A stretch of DNA of 64,000 nt from Prostheceraeus crozeri (taxonomy: Eukaryota > Platyhelminthes > Polycladida > Euryleptidae). The position numbers were made by a program, and so were the translations under genes. This document shows positions 21,436-31,964 of this stretch, piece after piece; the first letter of the stretch is position 1; each line of letters starts with the position of its first letter. The stretch is from NCBI GenBank assembly GCA_907163375.1, contig CAJQUW010010295.1, forward strand, positions 248,001 through 312,000, read 5' to 3'. Below the pieces are notes generated by a model. The model was not told where the DNA came from. It searched no databases and worked only from the letters and a program-made list of their open reading frames with translations.

Positions 21436-23632
21436 AGATTATTCATTTACTCTGCCGCCTTGATACGAAAGTGGACCGCTATTACGCGGGACTTTCACGT
21501 AGACTCGATGCAATGGTAGAATTTGGCAGAGGTGTTCAATGTGGCAGTTTCGTTAAAATTGAGAAGTTGAAAACTGTGGATGAATACGAAAACTTCGTCA
21601 AAAAGATAGAAGATAAATCCTATCGAAATGATGCGGTAAGACTTCGTTCTTGTTCTGTCTATTGGGGCATATTGGCTTACGAATAACGACACTTTTTTGG
21701 CTAAGAAAATACAATTTTCTGTTGAATTACAGTATAAAACATTTAATGATTATACGTACAATCGTACATATTCTTTGATTGATTGATTGATCGGAAATCT
21801 GAAGCGAATGACAAACTAAATCACAAAATTTACATCAGATCTAGTTAGTAGGGAAAACAAGAATTTATTTAAAACCTTAGATGTGTGACATACCGTCGTA
21901 TTCTGCAGTGGGATTAATTTTACGTTGACACGCTTTCATCTTAAATGCTGTTACCTCTAAATTTTTTTCGGAATTGTTTACTTACATCATACGTACAGTG
22001 ACTACATGAATTGATATTATACTTATACACTGCTGTATTTGTATTTTATGCTCATCGATCCAGTGTATCGGTATGTCATACCTCGTTTAGGTTTTTAAAT
22101 AAATACTAGTTTCCCTACTAACTAAATCTCATGTAAATTCTGGTATTTATTTGTGTCATCACTTCAGATTTACTATCAATCAATCTTGCCTGTTGACCGC
22201 CACTGTTCAACTGTGTCATATCCTTTGATATTTCCCTTTTTGACATCCCATAGGGGCGCTTAGCCTTAAGAACTAATATCGTAGAAATGTTCATTCAATT
22301 ATCCCAGCAGAAACTAGACTTTCTCAGCATATAACACTTACACATACATAAATCGGGCAGATCTATTAACTCTTGTTGGGCTGAATATATGGACATATTG
22401 CTGATTGACAACCTATGATCGGCTAAGACATTTGATTTTTGCTGTTATGATGTTAAAATGATGTAGACTGGCATAACATGATGTCATTTTACGAATTTTA
22501 TCGCAAAATAATGTAAAATGATCTCATTTTATCTTTGCTGATCATAGATCATACTCAAGTATCCGTTTTCCCCTTTCAGGTTCGATCAATTTTTGTTCAT
22601 GGAGGGCTGGATGTCCGCTCCATGACCAAGAGAAGCATTAACTATCTCCTACACAACGATCTTCAAAAGAAGTTCAATTTGAAGGGATCTGGTGGAAAAA
22701 GAAGTTTCGCGCTTGTTCTGAAAAAGCTAGTCGAGGGTGAGTGTTCGCGCGAACAGACATATTGTATACTGTTAAATAAAGTCGTACATAATTGCTTCAG
22801 GAAAATGGGCAAGCATCTGCGAGGTGATCGACTGATCGTCTAAAATTTTCCTTTCTCTGTAGTTTTCATTCTAAATTATAAGACTTTTGTAGACATAAGA
22901 CGTCCCCGTAATAAGACGTCCTTATTGTTTTAGAGAATGAATGAGGTCATGTCATGCACATAGATGTCATTTGAATTACAAAAATACAGAAAACCCAATT
23001 GAACCCAAAATTCTGGGTTTTAATTTCAATCGCTAAACTTATATTTGCCAACCCTCCTATATTCCGCGGTATTATGTTTCTCCCGGAAATTATGTTTTTA
23101 TACTCATTGACCTCCGCTGACCTGAATATGCCGACTTATTCAAATCAAGTACCCTCAAGAGATAGCCCTGGATATTATCTTTTAGAAAGTTACTATATAG
23201 TAACTTTTGGTGCTATATTTATATAACTTTTGGTGCTGCAGAAGCTCAACCCGATTTAGAAAAAGTTAATCAATCGGTAAAAATTGAGTGATGCTATATT
23301 TTCTGCCAGACCTGTATGTTACATACTTACATACTTGCATCCGTAATAAAAAGATGTGTAAAGTAACAGAAAATTATTGAAGTACGCGTACTGTATTAAT
23401 GAAAAAGTCCGAATCTTAGTCCCATCTTAGTCCGAATGCATGTGAACTAGACAAGCAAGCACTTCTGAATTAAATTAACAAACAGTTTTCGGTTTTCATT
23501 GTAGAAGCGGTTGTGATGCGGTTTCAAGATGCCAATATGGCCCTCGTGGATACCACAATTTCTCGCCATTTGTCGCAAGCTTCCGACCGGTGTGGTGGCC
23601 GGACTGAGAGGAGGAAGAGGAAGGATATTTAA
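21436..23632 (+). CDS. Spliced host gene, coiled coil plus DUF4806-like domain (3 exons, 5' end missing)
   Basis: Three plus-strand exons join in frame: 21436-21635, 22580-22736 and 23505-23632. The acceptors are TTTTCAG, CCCTTTCAG and TTCATTGTAG. The donors are GTAAGA and GTGAGT, and the junctions are phase 0 then phase 1. Exon 1 reads HLLCRLDTKVDRYYAGLSRR (coiled-coil-like) and KLKTVDEYENFVKKIEDKSY. Exon 2 continues VHGGLDVRSMTKRSINYLL, then LQKKFNLKGSGGKRSFALVL. Exon 3 gives EAVVMRFQDANMALVDTTIS, then HLSQASDRCGGRTERRKRKD and a TAA stop. This is the layout of DUF4806 proteins: leucine-rich helix, LKxxxEL block, hydrophobic helices, fnxkGxxxKxxF motif, basic tail. Their biochemical role is unknown. 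The start codon and earlier exons are not visible. No internal stops were seen, so it may be functional. Confidence 0.72.
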
Positions 23633-23701
23633 GTGATTCATAGAATTATCAATAGGATATTCAAGTGCTCTGTGCTCATTATGAAAGTTTTCAAGTACTT
23701 C

Positions 23702-23873
23702 AGCGATTCTCTGTTTTGTGCCTTAATGGACGCCCTTTTACACCGATGCAAAATATCAGTAATTCTTTTTTCATGTGCCTTAATGAACGCCTTTTTACTC
23801 CGATGCAGAGTATCAGTAATTCTTTGTTTTGTGCCTTTATGGACGCCCTTTTACTCCGATGCTGAATATATCA
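23702..23873 (+). repeat. 57-bp minisatellite in the 3' flank of the DUF4806-like gene
   Basis: Three tandem units (about 23702-23758, 23759-23815, 23816-23873), each with GTGCCTTAATGGACGCC-like and CTCCGATGC blocks. Starting 70 bp after the stop codon, it probably lies in the 3' UTR. The unit length is a multiple of three and at least two plus frames are open through it. Nothing indicates that it is translated. Confidence 0.88.
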
Positions 23874-26053
23874 AGTATGATATTTTTATTATTCAGCATT
23901 TTTTACTAATGATATATTCCTAAGTCGTGTTGGGTTTATGCATTAAGTTTCTGTACAAACTGATACTCTCAAGGCCCAAATCTTTATTTCCGAAAGATTC
24001 TCAGCTCGATTATGTATCTGTACTACTCAAGTCTTTCTGTAGCAAATTCTCCATCGATTTTCTGGGTTGTTGGCACTGTTTAGGTCTTAGTCTTAATAGT
24101 GCCAACCTTAGTCTTCACAGTTCTTAGTCGTCCTCATTGGCGTTCGATATTCGACCTCATTTCATCAGAACCTGTTCCTAATTTATTTTTGCTACATAAA
24201 CTCAACACGACTTAGAAAAAACTAATAAATTAGCAAAAATCAATTTACAGTGTGGTGTGTTATGAAGTTTTATCCGAGACTTAATCATTATCGAAACTGT
24301 AATTGTTATCGATTCAGAAGCATTTTCTGTCAAGATGAATTGTATCGCGTTTACAGTAATGCACATAGGGGTAATGCACTATTAGTTATGTGCCTTTCCT
24401 TACATGCTTCGCATTGTTGCCTGTATCACATCTACGTCATATCATGTTGAAAACCAGATTTGTTTGTTATATCGTTCATTGTTATCTAGTCAGAAGCATT
24501 TTCTGTCTGAATCATTATATTTTATGACGTATTAGTTGTGTACTTTTCGTACATATTTCGCTTTGTTTTCTAAAGCAGAAAACCACATCTATGCCTTCTT
24601 AATATCATGCATGTGTGATTTTAACACGTCTTTTAACCAAAGACGATGAATAAGAATGACGGAAAACTCTCATATCTCTCAATGCTTTAAAATTGGCAGC
24701 CACTTTAACTTTTTCTGAATGAGGACGAGTTGACTCGTTCGGCTTATCTCTGTGTACTGAAGTAATGATGTACTCTGAACTCGTTGGATAAATTGCTATA
24801 TATATATATATATTCCTTCCAGTCTGTGGTGAGCAGTACGGTGGAAGAGATGACTCGTTCCTTAGTTGTGTTTAACGAGTTAAATTTTGACCAGTCCATT
24901 CACAGTAAACATATTGATTATTAGCTTTCACATAGATTTTGAATGTACGTCCAGGTTAATTATTACTTCTTCCCGTGCCGGTATAACGAAAAGGTATACC
25001 GAATCAAGATATCGAACAATATGTGAATTACGATAGATATTTAAACTATCGATCAAAGATACGGGAGTTTCCATTTTTGAACGGAGTTTAGTCTCTGTAT
25101 CGTCTTTGCTTTTAACTATGTGGTGGACATCAATATTTCCATACAAATACACTTTGATTATAACTATACTTTCTTTTTGATGTCAAAAAATGTAGGCAAA
25201 TAAGTAATGTAGGCAATACCAAGTAATACATGACCGAAATCGGTTCGATATTGCAACGGCCGTGATCACTGACAAATAACCGAAATCGTTTCGATATCGC
25301 TATGGCCAATTTCACTGGCCACAGACGACGATCCGACCTCAATCAATGGGTACCGTGGCCTGTAGCTATCCGATGCCGATGGCCTATGTTGGACCGATAA
25401 AGGCCTAACCAACGGGACGTTCCCTTTCCCGTTTTGGACACTTAGGATTTTGCAGGTTTTGGATATTTTGGGATGATAAAGGGCATTTTTTTGGATGTTT
25501 TCGTAGAGGAAAACGCAGGCATATTCGGAATCTACGTGAAATTTTGGGTCGGTGAGGTTGTTTTTAGAGACATCGGCTGAGAACTGGAGAACCTCAACCC
25601 TCCCCTCCCCCGGCAGGCAAGCAAGCAGGCAGCAAAGCAGAGAAAGGGTTAGGAAGAGTCGCGAAGGAAGGAAAGTCGGCTAGGAGGAAAAGTGGAGAAG
25701 GAAATACTTCTGATTTTTCCCGAAGTCGACTAACTTGCCTCGGCACTATAAATGGACGATCGGCAGACAATAATTAGTTCTCTTCTCAACTTGGTCGAGG
25801 AAGGTGAACTCCGGAGTTCCGATGACTCCATTGGATGACTCCATAAACCGGGTTTTCGTAGGAAAAAAGGTTGATCTTCTGATTGGTGCCATCGTCGAAA
25901 TCGGTTTAGACTTAGTGGAAAGCCAGGAGATGGCCTAGTCTCCAGGCCATCGTAGATGGTCTTGACTTTAAAGGCTTGTATCTTTACTTGTAGGAGTCGG
26001 ATGGAATTCGTTCAAAGTTTGTTCGAGAGGTCATGATTCAGGTCAAGTCGTAG
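23874..26053. other. Anonymous stretch, two diverged short repeats and a (TA)n run
   Basis: A sequence near 24190-24245 (CTCAACACGACTTAGAAAAA) resembles 23235-23290 (CTCAACCCGATTTAGAAAAA), giving a weak direct repeat straddling the minisatellite. A short (TA)n run lies at 24797-24813. 25570-25700 is purine-rich and G-rich. No gene is recognised. Confidence 0.35.
25747..25753 (+). promoter_or_regulatory. Candidate TATA box
   Basis: TATAAAT in the context CGGCACTATAAATGG, followed about 30 bases later by a pyrimidine-flanked AGTTCTCTTCTCAA that could serve as an initiator. No coding sequence can be linked to it. It could belong to a retroelement promoter or be coincidental. Confidence 0.25.
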
Positions 26054-26201
26054 ACTACTTATAAACGTTCTATAAGTAGTGCTAAAAATATGAAAAGTTT
26101 TAAGCGGCTATAACTTTGGTTTTACACATGCGACTAACGTTTCAAGATTGCTCACATGACAGGCATAATGATAAACTACTTATAGACGTTTTATGAGTAG
26201 T
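26054..26201 (+). repeat. Pair of 27-bp imperfect palindromes
   Basis: 26054-26080 reads ACTACTTATAAACG then TTCTATAAGTAGT, an almost perfect 27-base palindrome. 26175-26201 is a second copy with three or four changes, in the same orientation 121 bp later. Both are followed by GGTAAAAATN- or GCTAAAAAT-like sequence. They may be duplicated binding sites or pieces of an old tandem repeat. Confidence 0.75.
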
Positions 26202-27891
26202 GGTAAAAATCTGACATTTAAATTTGTGTTCCATGATCATTCAAGTAGTTGAAAAGGCAATTGTTTATGGGTCTTGACGACTTGGGTAGTTTCCTCCTGC
26301 AAACAATCCATCGGTTTTTATGTCAAAATCGGGGTCCGGATACCAACACAGTGACATGACGCACGCTCTGTCCGCCAGAGTTTGGATTTGTGGGTCGAGG
26401 CCTTGGAGATAGGAAAAGATCTCCTCTGAGTAATACCTGTGACGGATTCAAGAGCTTAACACCGAAACGGCTGCTGATAGACATGGCTTGCTATGAGCTC
26501 TATCAAGGTTGGCAACGCCAGTCAGTCACAAGAGTTGGTAACACGTATCTTGACGTCAATCGCCTGCCTTTGTGATAGCACTGGGTAACAAACGAAGCAG
26601 TCTTTGTGTCATGAGGCGTTGACGACGGAATGCAAGGGAAAGCCTCGTTGTCAAGTCAAAAGTATGATCAAATTTAGAAAGACTTAGCCTTGTGTTGGAA
26701 GGGTATATAAACCGCTGCCTCTCTCTAGACTTCACTCCTGTTTCGAGTTTTCTAACGAACGGTGAGGTTTGCATCAAACGTAACGAGCAAGGTTTGCCAT
26801 CAAACTTTGGGATTATTTGGGTTTTAGTTTACAGCTAGGGAACTTACTATTTAAATTTTGTCAACGAGTCATCTTATTGCAACGTTTGCCATCAAACTAT
26901 TTTTACTAGTGTTTGGCATTCGTGCGAAATTTGGTATTCGAATATTCGTCATTTCGACGAACGAATATTCGAATAATTTGGAAAAATGCATTTAGCCTAT
27001 ATTTGTGTGTCATCACTCCTGACTATTGATCAGGATGATGGCTCAATGTAAACTGTTCTCAAAAGCTTACTTTAACTGGGTTTCATCATTTTATACATGC
27101 ACGTGGATTGCAACTCATAATTAGGCCTACCGGTAGCTTAGTTTATTTCAACAAGCTTCGAAGCTATGTGTCTAAACATGAGCAAAATTAATTGAATGAC
27201 ATTGAATGAAGTCAAGAAGGTAGTGACTTGTGTTGCGAATAATAGGATTTTCTTAAGTCCACTTAACATGCTGTCATAACTCATAATATCCAATAGCAGT
27301 GAAGCCATATCTATGAGTGAAGCTTTCGCTGAATTACCGCGTTCGATGCTATTCGATGCTGTCACAACTCAATAGCCAATAGCAGTGAAGCACTCAGTTA
27401 CCGCGTTCCCATAGAGCTGGATATTTTTCTGTCCACTCATCTGTTAATTAGAGGACATATCCAGCTCATGCCAACAGCCAGTCCCATAACAATAGCATCT
27501 GAAGAATTGTAATAGGAGATCTAAATTTTCATATGAAGCAGGAATCTAGTAGTTGGATTACACAATATTACACAAGTCGAATGACGCCACTTCGGTATCT
27601 CGGTAGGATAGTTGAATAGGAGAAACTTTTTTATGTAGTCCTTATTACAATTCAAAACCTGAAATGTGTCTAATGGATGACACTAAATGATAAAAGTTCA
27701 ATATTATATCCGTGGTATCGATATATTTTCCGTACAAGGCTAATTATTCTAAAAATCAGATTATGACTTCAGTCATTTTGTATAGTATTCGAATGGCATT
27801 TGATATTCGAATATTCATTTTCGTATTCGTCCACGAGAGGTATTCGAATATATTCGAATATTCGAACCGAACTCTAATTTTTACTTTACAG
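26202..27891. other. Anonymous stretch with TATTCGAATA clusters and a local duplication
   Basis: Clusters of TATTCGAATATTCG-type palindromes occur at about 26930-26980 and 27785-27870. About 27268-27345 and 27356-27412 form an imperfect direct duplication containing CCAATAGCAGTGAAGC and TTACCGCGTTC. A small inverted repeat around 27416-27472 pairs GAGCTGGATAT with ATATCCAGCTC. No gene is recognised. Confidence 0.4.
26704..26710 (+). promoter_or_regulatory. Candidate TATA box
   Basis: TATATAA in the context GAAGGGTATATAAACC, followed by a pyrimidine-rich stretch and CTTCACTCCTG about 30 bases downstream. It has the look of a core promoter, but no gene follows closely. Confidence 0.25.
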
Positions 27892-28990
27892 ATACGAGGA
27901 CGAAAACCCCAAGATTTATCGTATGCCTGTGCTCCTACGGCAAAGTAGCCAGGGGCAGTGAATTTTGCAAGCATATCAAAGAGGGGACGCTGGACCAACA
28001 TGAGAGTGCATGTGTTGAAGTTCTGTGTGTATCATAGGCTGATGTGTAACGAGGATGATGTAGAGGGATTCAGGAACGGTCACGAGTACTGTCCGTCCGC
28101 CAATATCAGCTCACAAGCATTTCGTGAGTGGCTAGCGGAGATAATCAAGGCTAAGGAGGAGTTGGCGGCGGCTGTGAAGAGTATTGAGGGTGATGTAGCG
28201 GAGGAAGTGGTGGCGAGTGAAGTGGTGGTGAGTGAAGCGGTAGTGAGTGAAGTGGTGGTGAGTGAAGTGGTGTTGAGTGAAGTGGTGGTGAGTGAAGCGG
28301 TGGTGAGTGAAGTGGTGGCTAGTGAAGCGGTGGCGAGTGAAGCGGTGGTGAGTGAAGCGGTAGTGAGTGAAGCGGTGGTGAGTGAAGAGGAAGTTAAGGT
28401 GGAATGGATGATTGAGCAATCGAGTGGGAGTGATGAAACCAGGAAGTTGATGGCCTCATTGTTTAGTAGCGAATTTTCGGATGAGTCGATGGTTGGGAAG
28501 CCGATGGCCGTGTCATCGCCTAGGAAAGAGGCGCATGACAGATAGGCGTATGTAAGATTGAAGGATGGAATGATGGGGATGGAGAGAGTGAATAGGAAAG
28601 TTTTGAAGGAGAATGAAGAGCTGAAGGCAAAGGTTGGTGGCATGAAGGTATTGAGAGAGGAGTTAGAAGAAATGCGAGCAAAGGAGAAGGAGTGGTTGAA
28701 GGAAAGGAGTGGATTGCTGAGGAGAGTGAGTTCGTTTGAGCGGTTGGAGTCGGAGTTGTTGTGCAAGAAGAGTGAAGTGGAGCGGATGTGAGGTGTGGTG
28801 AAGGAGGTTCAATAGACAAGGGTGATAAACAAGCAGTTGGGGAGTGAAGTGGAAAAGGTGCGAAAAGTTGAGAGAAGATTTGAGAGGAAAAGAGTGTATG
28901 AGGTCCACCTTTCCCTCTTTGAAACTAACATCTGCGATGATCCTACGTTGACGGACCATCCCAACACCACGCACACATGCACTACGTCCA
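27892..28990 (+). pseudogene. Decayed coiled-coil protein gene with E-x-V-x-S repeats
   Basis: After a good acceptor (TTTTTACTTTACAG ending at 27891) one frame reads RFIVCLCSYGKVARGSEFCK, then HIKEGTLDQHESAC, a Cys/His-rich start, to a stop at 28035. A second frame continues MCNEDDVEGFRNGHEYC and QAFREWLAEIIKAKEELAAA, then 12 pentapeptide repeats (28204-28383), an acidic Ser-rich part, and a long coiled coil (VLKENEELKAKVGGMKVLRE, then LGSEVEKVRKVERRFERKR). In that frame there are stops at 28543, near 28789 and near 28813 although coding character continues, so this is a pseudogene. The family is not recognised. A transposon-borne accessory ORF or a host coiled-coil protein are both possible. 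Confidence 0.5.
28204..28383 (+). repeat. 15-bp coding minisatellite, 12 units
   Basis: Twelve uninterrupted units of GAAGTGGTGGTGAGT and variants encode Glu-(Val/Ala)-Val-(Val/Ala/Leu)-Ser. All differences between units are single codon changes (GTG/GCG, GTG/GTA, GTG/GCG/GCT/TTG), and the length of every unit is conserved. The unit has no stop codon in several frames on both strands, which explains long open frames on the opposite strand that should not be taken for genes. Confidence 0.93.
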
Positions 28991-30299
28991 CTGCCTCTAC
29001 GTCTCATTAAACGTGCACGGCATCCTGGACTTCGTCGTCCGCAAGGTGTCGAAGAAAACGCCTGGTAATTACGTCTAAAGTCATCTACTCTTAATCGTGT
29101 ATCATTCACTGTCTTTTCTTTTCAGAGTTCTCACAGCAGAAATAAGCGCTGTACGAACCCGAGAAAGCCCCGAATGGCCTTGATGAGGACACCTCCTGAT
29201 GAAGATAAAGCGGTCCCAAGCCCGCCACATATCTTCGGATATGGAATGAAAAGGGGTAGGCTATGGCTTGCTATCAAGTCATCTCAACGTTCAAGTGGAG
29301 GCCTTCGATATAATACTTCCTATGGTGAGGCGTTTATTTTGGACGGCGAACACTGCCACAGATGGCAGGATGGCAAGGGACGGTGTCATAGTTTACACCA
29401 AAACCTCTGAGCCAAATTTGGAGTCGAATGAGGTCGGGATTCGAGAATCGAATCATAGAGAGATTTAAAAATGGCTTATACAGTTATGCCGCTAGCCAAA
29501 TATAAGAAATATATACCAAATGGGACCAAGGTAATTTACATGGCCATTGAAAGATGCATTGACGACTTGGAACTCACAAGGACGCAAACAGTCCAATTGA
29601 GGTTTGAAGTGTCTTAATTTCTTTGAGAAGATTTATAATTGCAGCCTATAACTTGCAACTACAACCTGTTTCAAATGATTTGTTGACGCTCGATCATGAG
29701 TTAAATAGTGGATATTGATTGAGCTTCTTTTGCTATCATAGGCAGATTGATGATAAGGGCTATGCTCGCAGCATAATCTTTGTAGAAAAAAATCATTCGA
29801 ATCTGACGCGGGACTATATCAGTATTTTAAATCCTGAGTTTGGAAGATCGCAGATTATCATAAACTAAGCACTAGTAAATTCCATCATTTTTATCATAAT
29901 TTTGAGAAAACAATAATATAATTTGAACATTAAGTAAATGACGCCAGCAACTATCCATGTTATTGCTGCACGCAATGACTATCTAAATTATTTAGGTAGA
30001 ATTAAAGACAACTCACTACACCACTAGTCAGCATGTCTTGCGAAAATGCCAAAAATCTTGTGTGTCATCTTACACATCTGCCGCAATATCTTGCAAGAAA
30101 CACTAAGATCTTGAAGTGCAAGATTTCTTTATTTTTCTACAATTTGAGTAAGATTAAGGGGAAGATAGTCTGTGTAAACCTCTACGTACACTTGTCACTC
30201 AAGATCATACACGAACATGCAAGATCATGCTAACGCTTGTAGAGAAAAATCTAATTTAATGACTATAAGATGACAACATGACTTTTATACTTAAATTCA
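28991..30299. other. Anonymous stretch
   Basis: No gene recognised. 28890-29110 is open and Arg-rich on the minus strand (GVGMVRQRRIIADVSFKEGK) but matches no family I know. Confidence 0.3.
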
Positions 30300-30797
30300 A
30301 CTTTTGCACCAGATAGACGTCCGATTAATTTCATCTTTGAGATGCGGACAATTCAGGATAGGAGGAAAATATCGTCAATATAACTTGAGAGAAGGTGGTC
30401 GTATCGACAGCGTGCGTGCGGATAATAAACTTTTATAGTTCTACCCGTACTTGTATTATAGTGCATTCTCCACTGCAAAATTTATATTGATCTACTCCAG
30501 AAAGTCTGCGCTTCATTTTTTTGTTAGCTATCAGTTATCTCCATCGACGAATTACTCAAATATCTTGAGAGTACTTATATTGAGTCATCTATCACGCCGC
30601 CATCATTTACTTGAGGGAAAGTCGTACGCGTCTTTGTCCATCAAAGCATCGTCATCTCGCCAACACACAGACCTGTAAGTAGGTCTCCCTTTGTGTAGTG
30701 TCGTCTGCTGCTACTTTCGCCGTCGTCAATCCTACGCAGGAAAATCCCACTCGCCGAAGGATTGACCGACTGCTGCTGCTATCAGTGACGCAACAGA

Positions 30798-31934
30798 ATG
30801 CCGCCGAAGTCGGACAAAGGAAGCATGGAAGAGTGCATGGCCATGATGAAGACTTTAATGGAGGAGATAACTGTCTTGATTAGAGATAGTTTTGAGCGAC
30901 ACACGCGAGTATTACACGAGGTCAAATCATAACTGGATAAAGAGAAGGAGCACAAAATCCGGCTGCAAGACGAGAATGATGTACTTCGTGAAGAGGTCCG
31001 AAACCTGGGGGAGGACATCGACTAACTCACCAGTAAAGTTGATGACACCGAGCAGGAAAGATTGAACTGTGATCTTGTCTTGGAGAATGTCGATCTAGGT
31101 CATGAAGACATCACAAATTCAAGTGAAAGGTTCGCCACGACCGTGAATACCGTACTTCAAAATAACATTGTGAGAGCAGTTGACATAAAGAAAACTGCAA
31201 TAATAAGAAATCAACGAAACATAGAGAAAGCAACTTATTGCCACCTTACATATACAAGAACTGAAGCGTGAAGTGCTTCGACAGAAGAAGTTTCGTGAAG
31301 GAAAACCTGACAGTATTAAGGTACAAGCTACTGAAGAAAACCAAACACTTCGCCCGAAACCAAAACTATAAATACGTGTGGACGAAGGATGGCAACATCT
31401 ATATTCGAAAGGACGACTCATTTCCTGCGCGTTTAGTACAAAATTCCTACTCCTTACCAAGCAATTAGATATCCCTCATTTAACGAACAATTATTATTTG
31501 ATGAGATCGAAAGGAGGAATTGGCGTGAAAGCAACATCATTATTCGAGGTTTAGACGAGCCTATCTCCGGTAGCCCAAAAGAAAGATTACAAGTTGATAG
31601 TTCCAAAGTACACGAGTTATTGGGTGAATTAGACCTGGATCCTGAACTCACAGAAGTCATGAGGATCGGGAGGAAGAAAGAAAGAACTGGGCGACTTTTG
31701 AGAGTGAGATTTAAAAACATTGCAGACAAAGCAGATATTCTAAAGAATGCTAGACAACTTCGTGAATCTGAGGCTTTCCGAAATGTATTCATCTGTCCTG
31801 ATCTTACTCCGGATCAACAGGCTCGGAACAAGATGCTTCGCGATGAGCTTCATGCACGAAGGAGGAATGGCGAAGATGCCATTATACGTAACGGGAGAGT
31901 AATTTCCAAGAGTGCTCCTTCGGGTTTTCACTGA
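30798..31934 (+). pseudogene. CR1-like LINE ORF1 (nucleic-acid chaperone type)
   Basis: Starts ATG at 30798 (MPPKSDKGSMEECMAMMKTL), then a coiled coil (HKIRLQDENDVLREEVRNL). The C-terminal half reads NIIIRGLDEPISG, LLGELDLDPELTEVMRIGRK, LLRVRFKN, NVFICPDLTPDQQARNKML, and finally IIRNGRVISKSAPSGF before TGA at 31932. This is the usual invertebrate CR1/L2-type ORF1 that binds the element's RNA. In-frame TAA stops lie near 30928 and 31022, and frame changes occur between about 31200 and 31620. The final 105 residues (31620-31934) are clean. The next ORF begins within 40 bases, as is normal for these elements. Confidence 0.75.
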
Positions 31935-31964
31935 ATGTTTTACCTGTATATAATGTTCCCTCTA

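Noticed and set aside
25360-26780. Possible solo LTR suggested by two TATA-box-like motifs
   Set aside because: No paired terminal repeat, no TG...CA boundaries with a target duplication and no retroviral coding sequence nearby could be shown.
28080-28819. Long minus-strand open frames with Thr/Ser- or His-rich repeats
   Set aside because: They are the antisense of the 15-bp coding minisatellite and its purine-rich surroundings; the unit lacks stop codons in several frames, so openness is not evidence of a gene.
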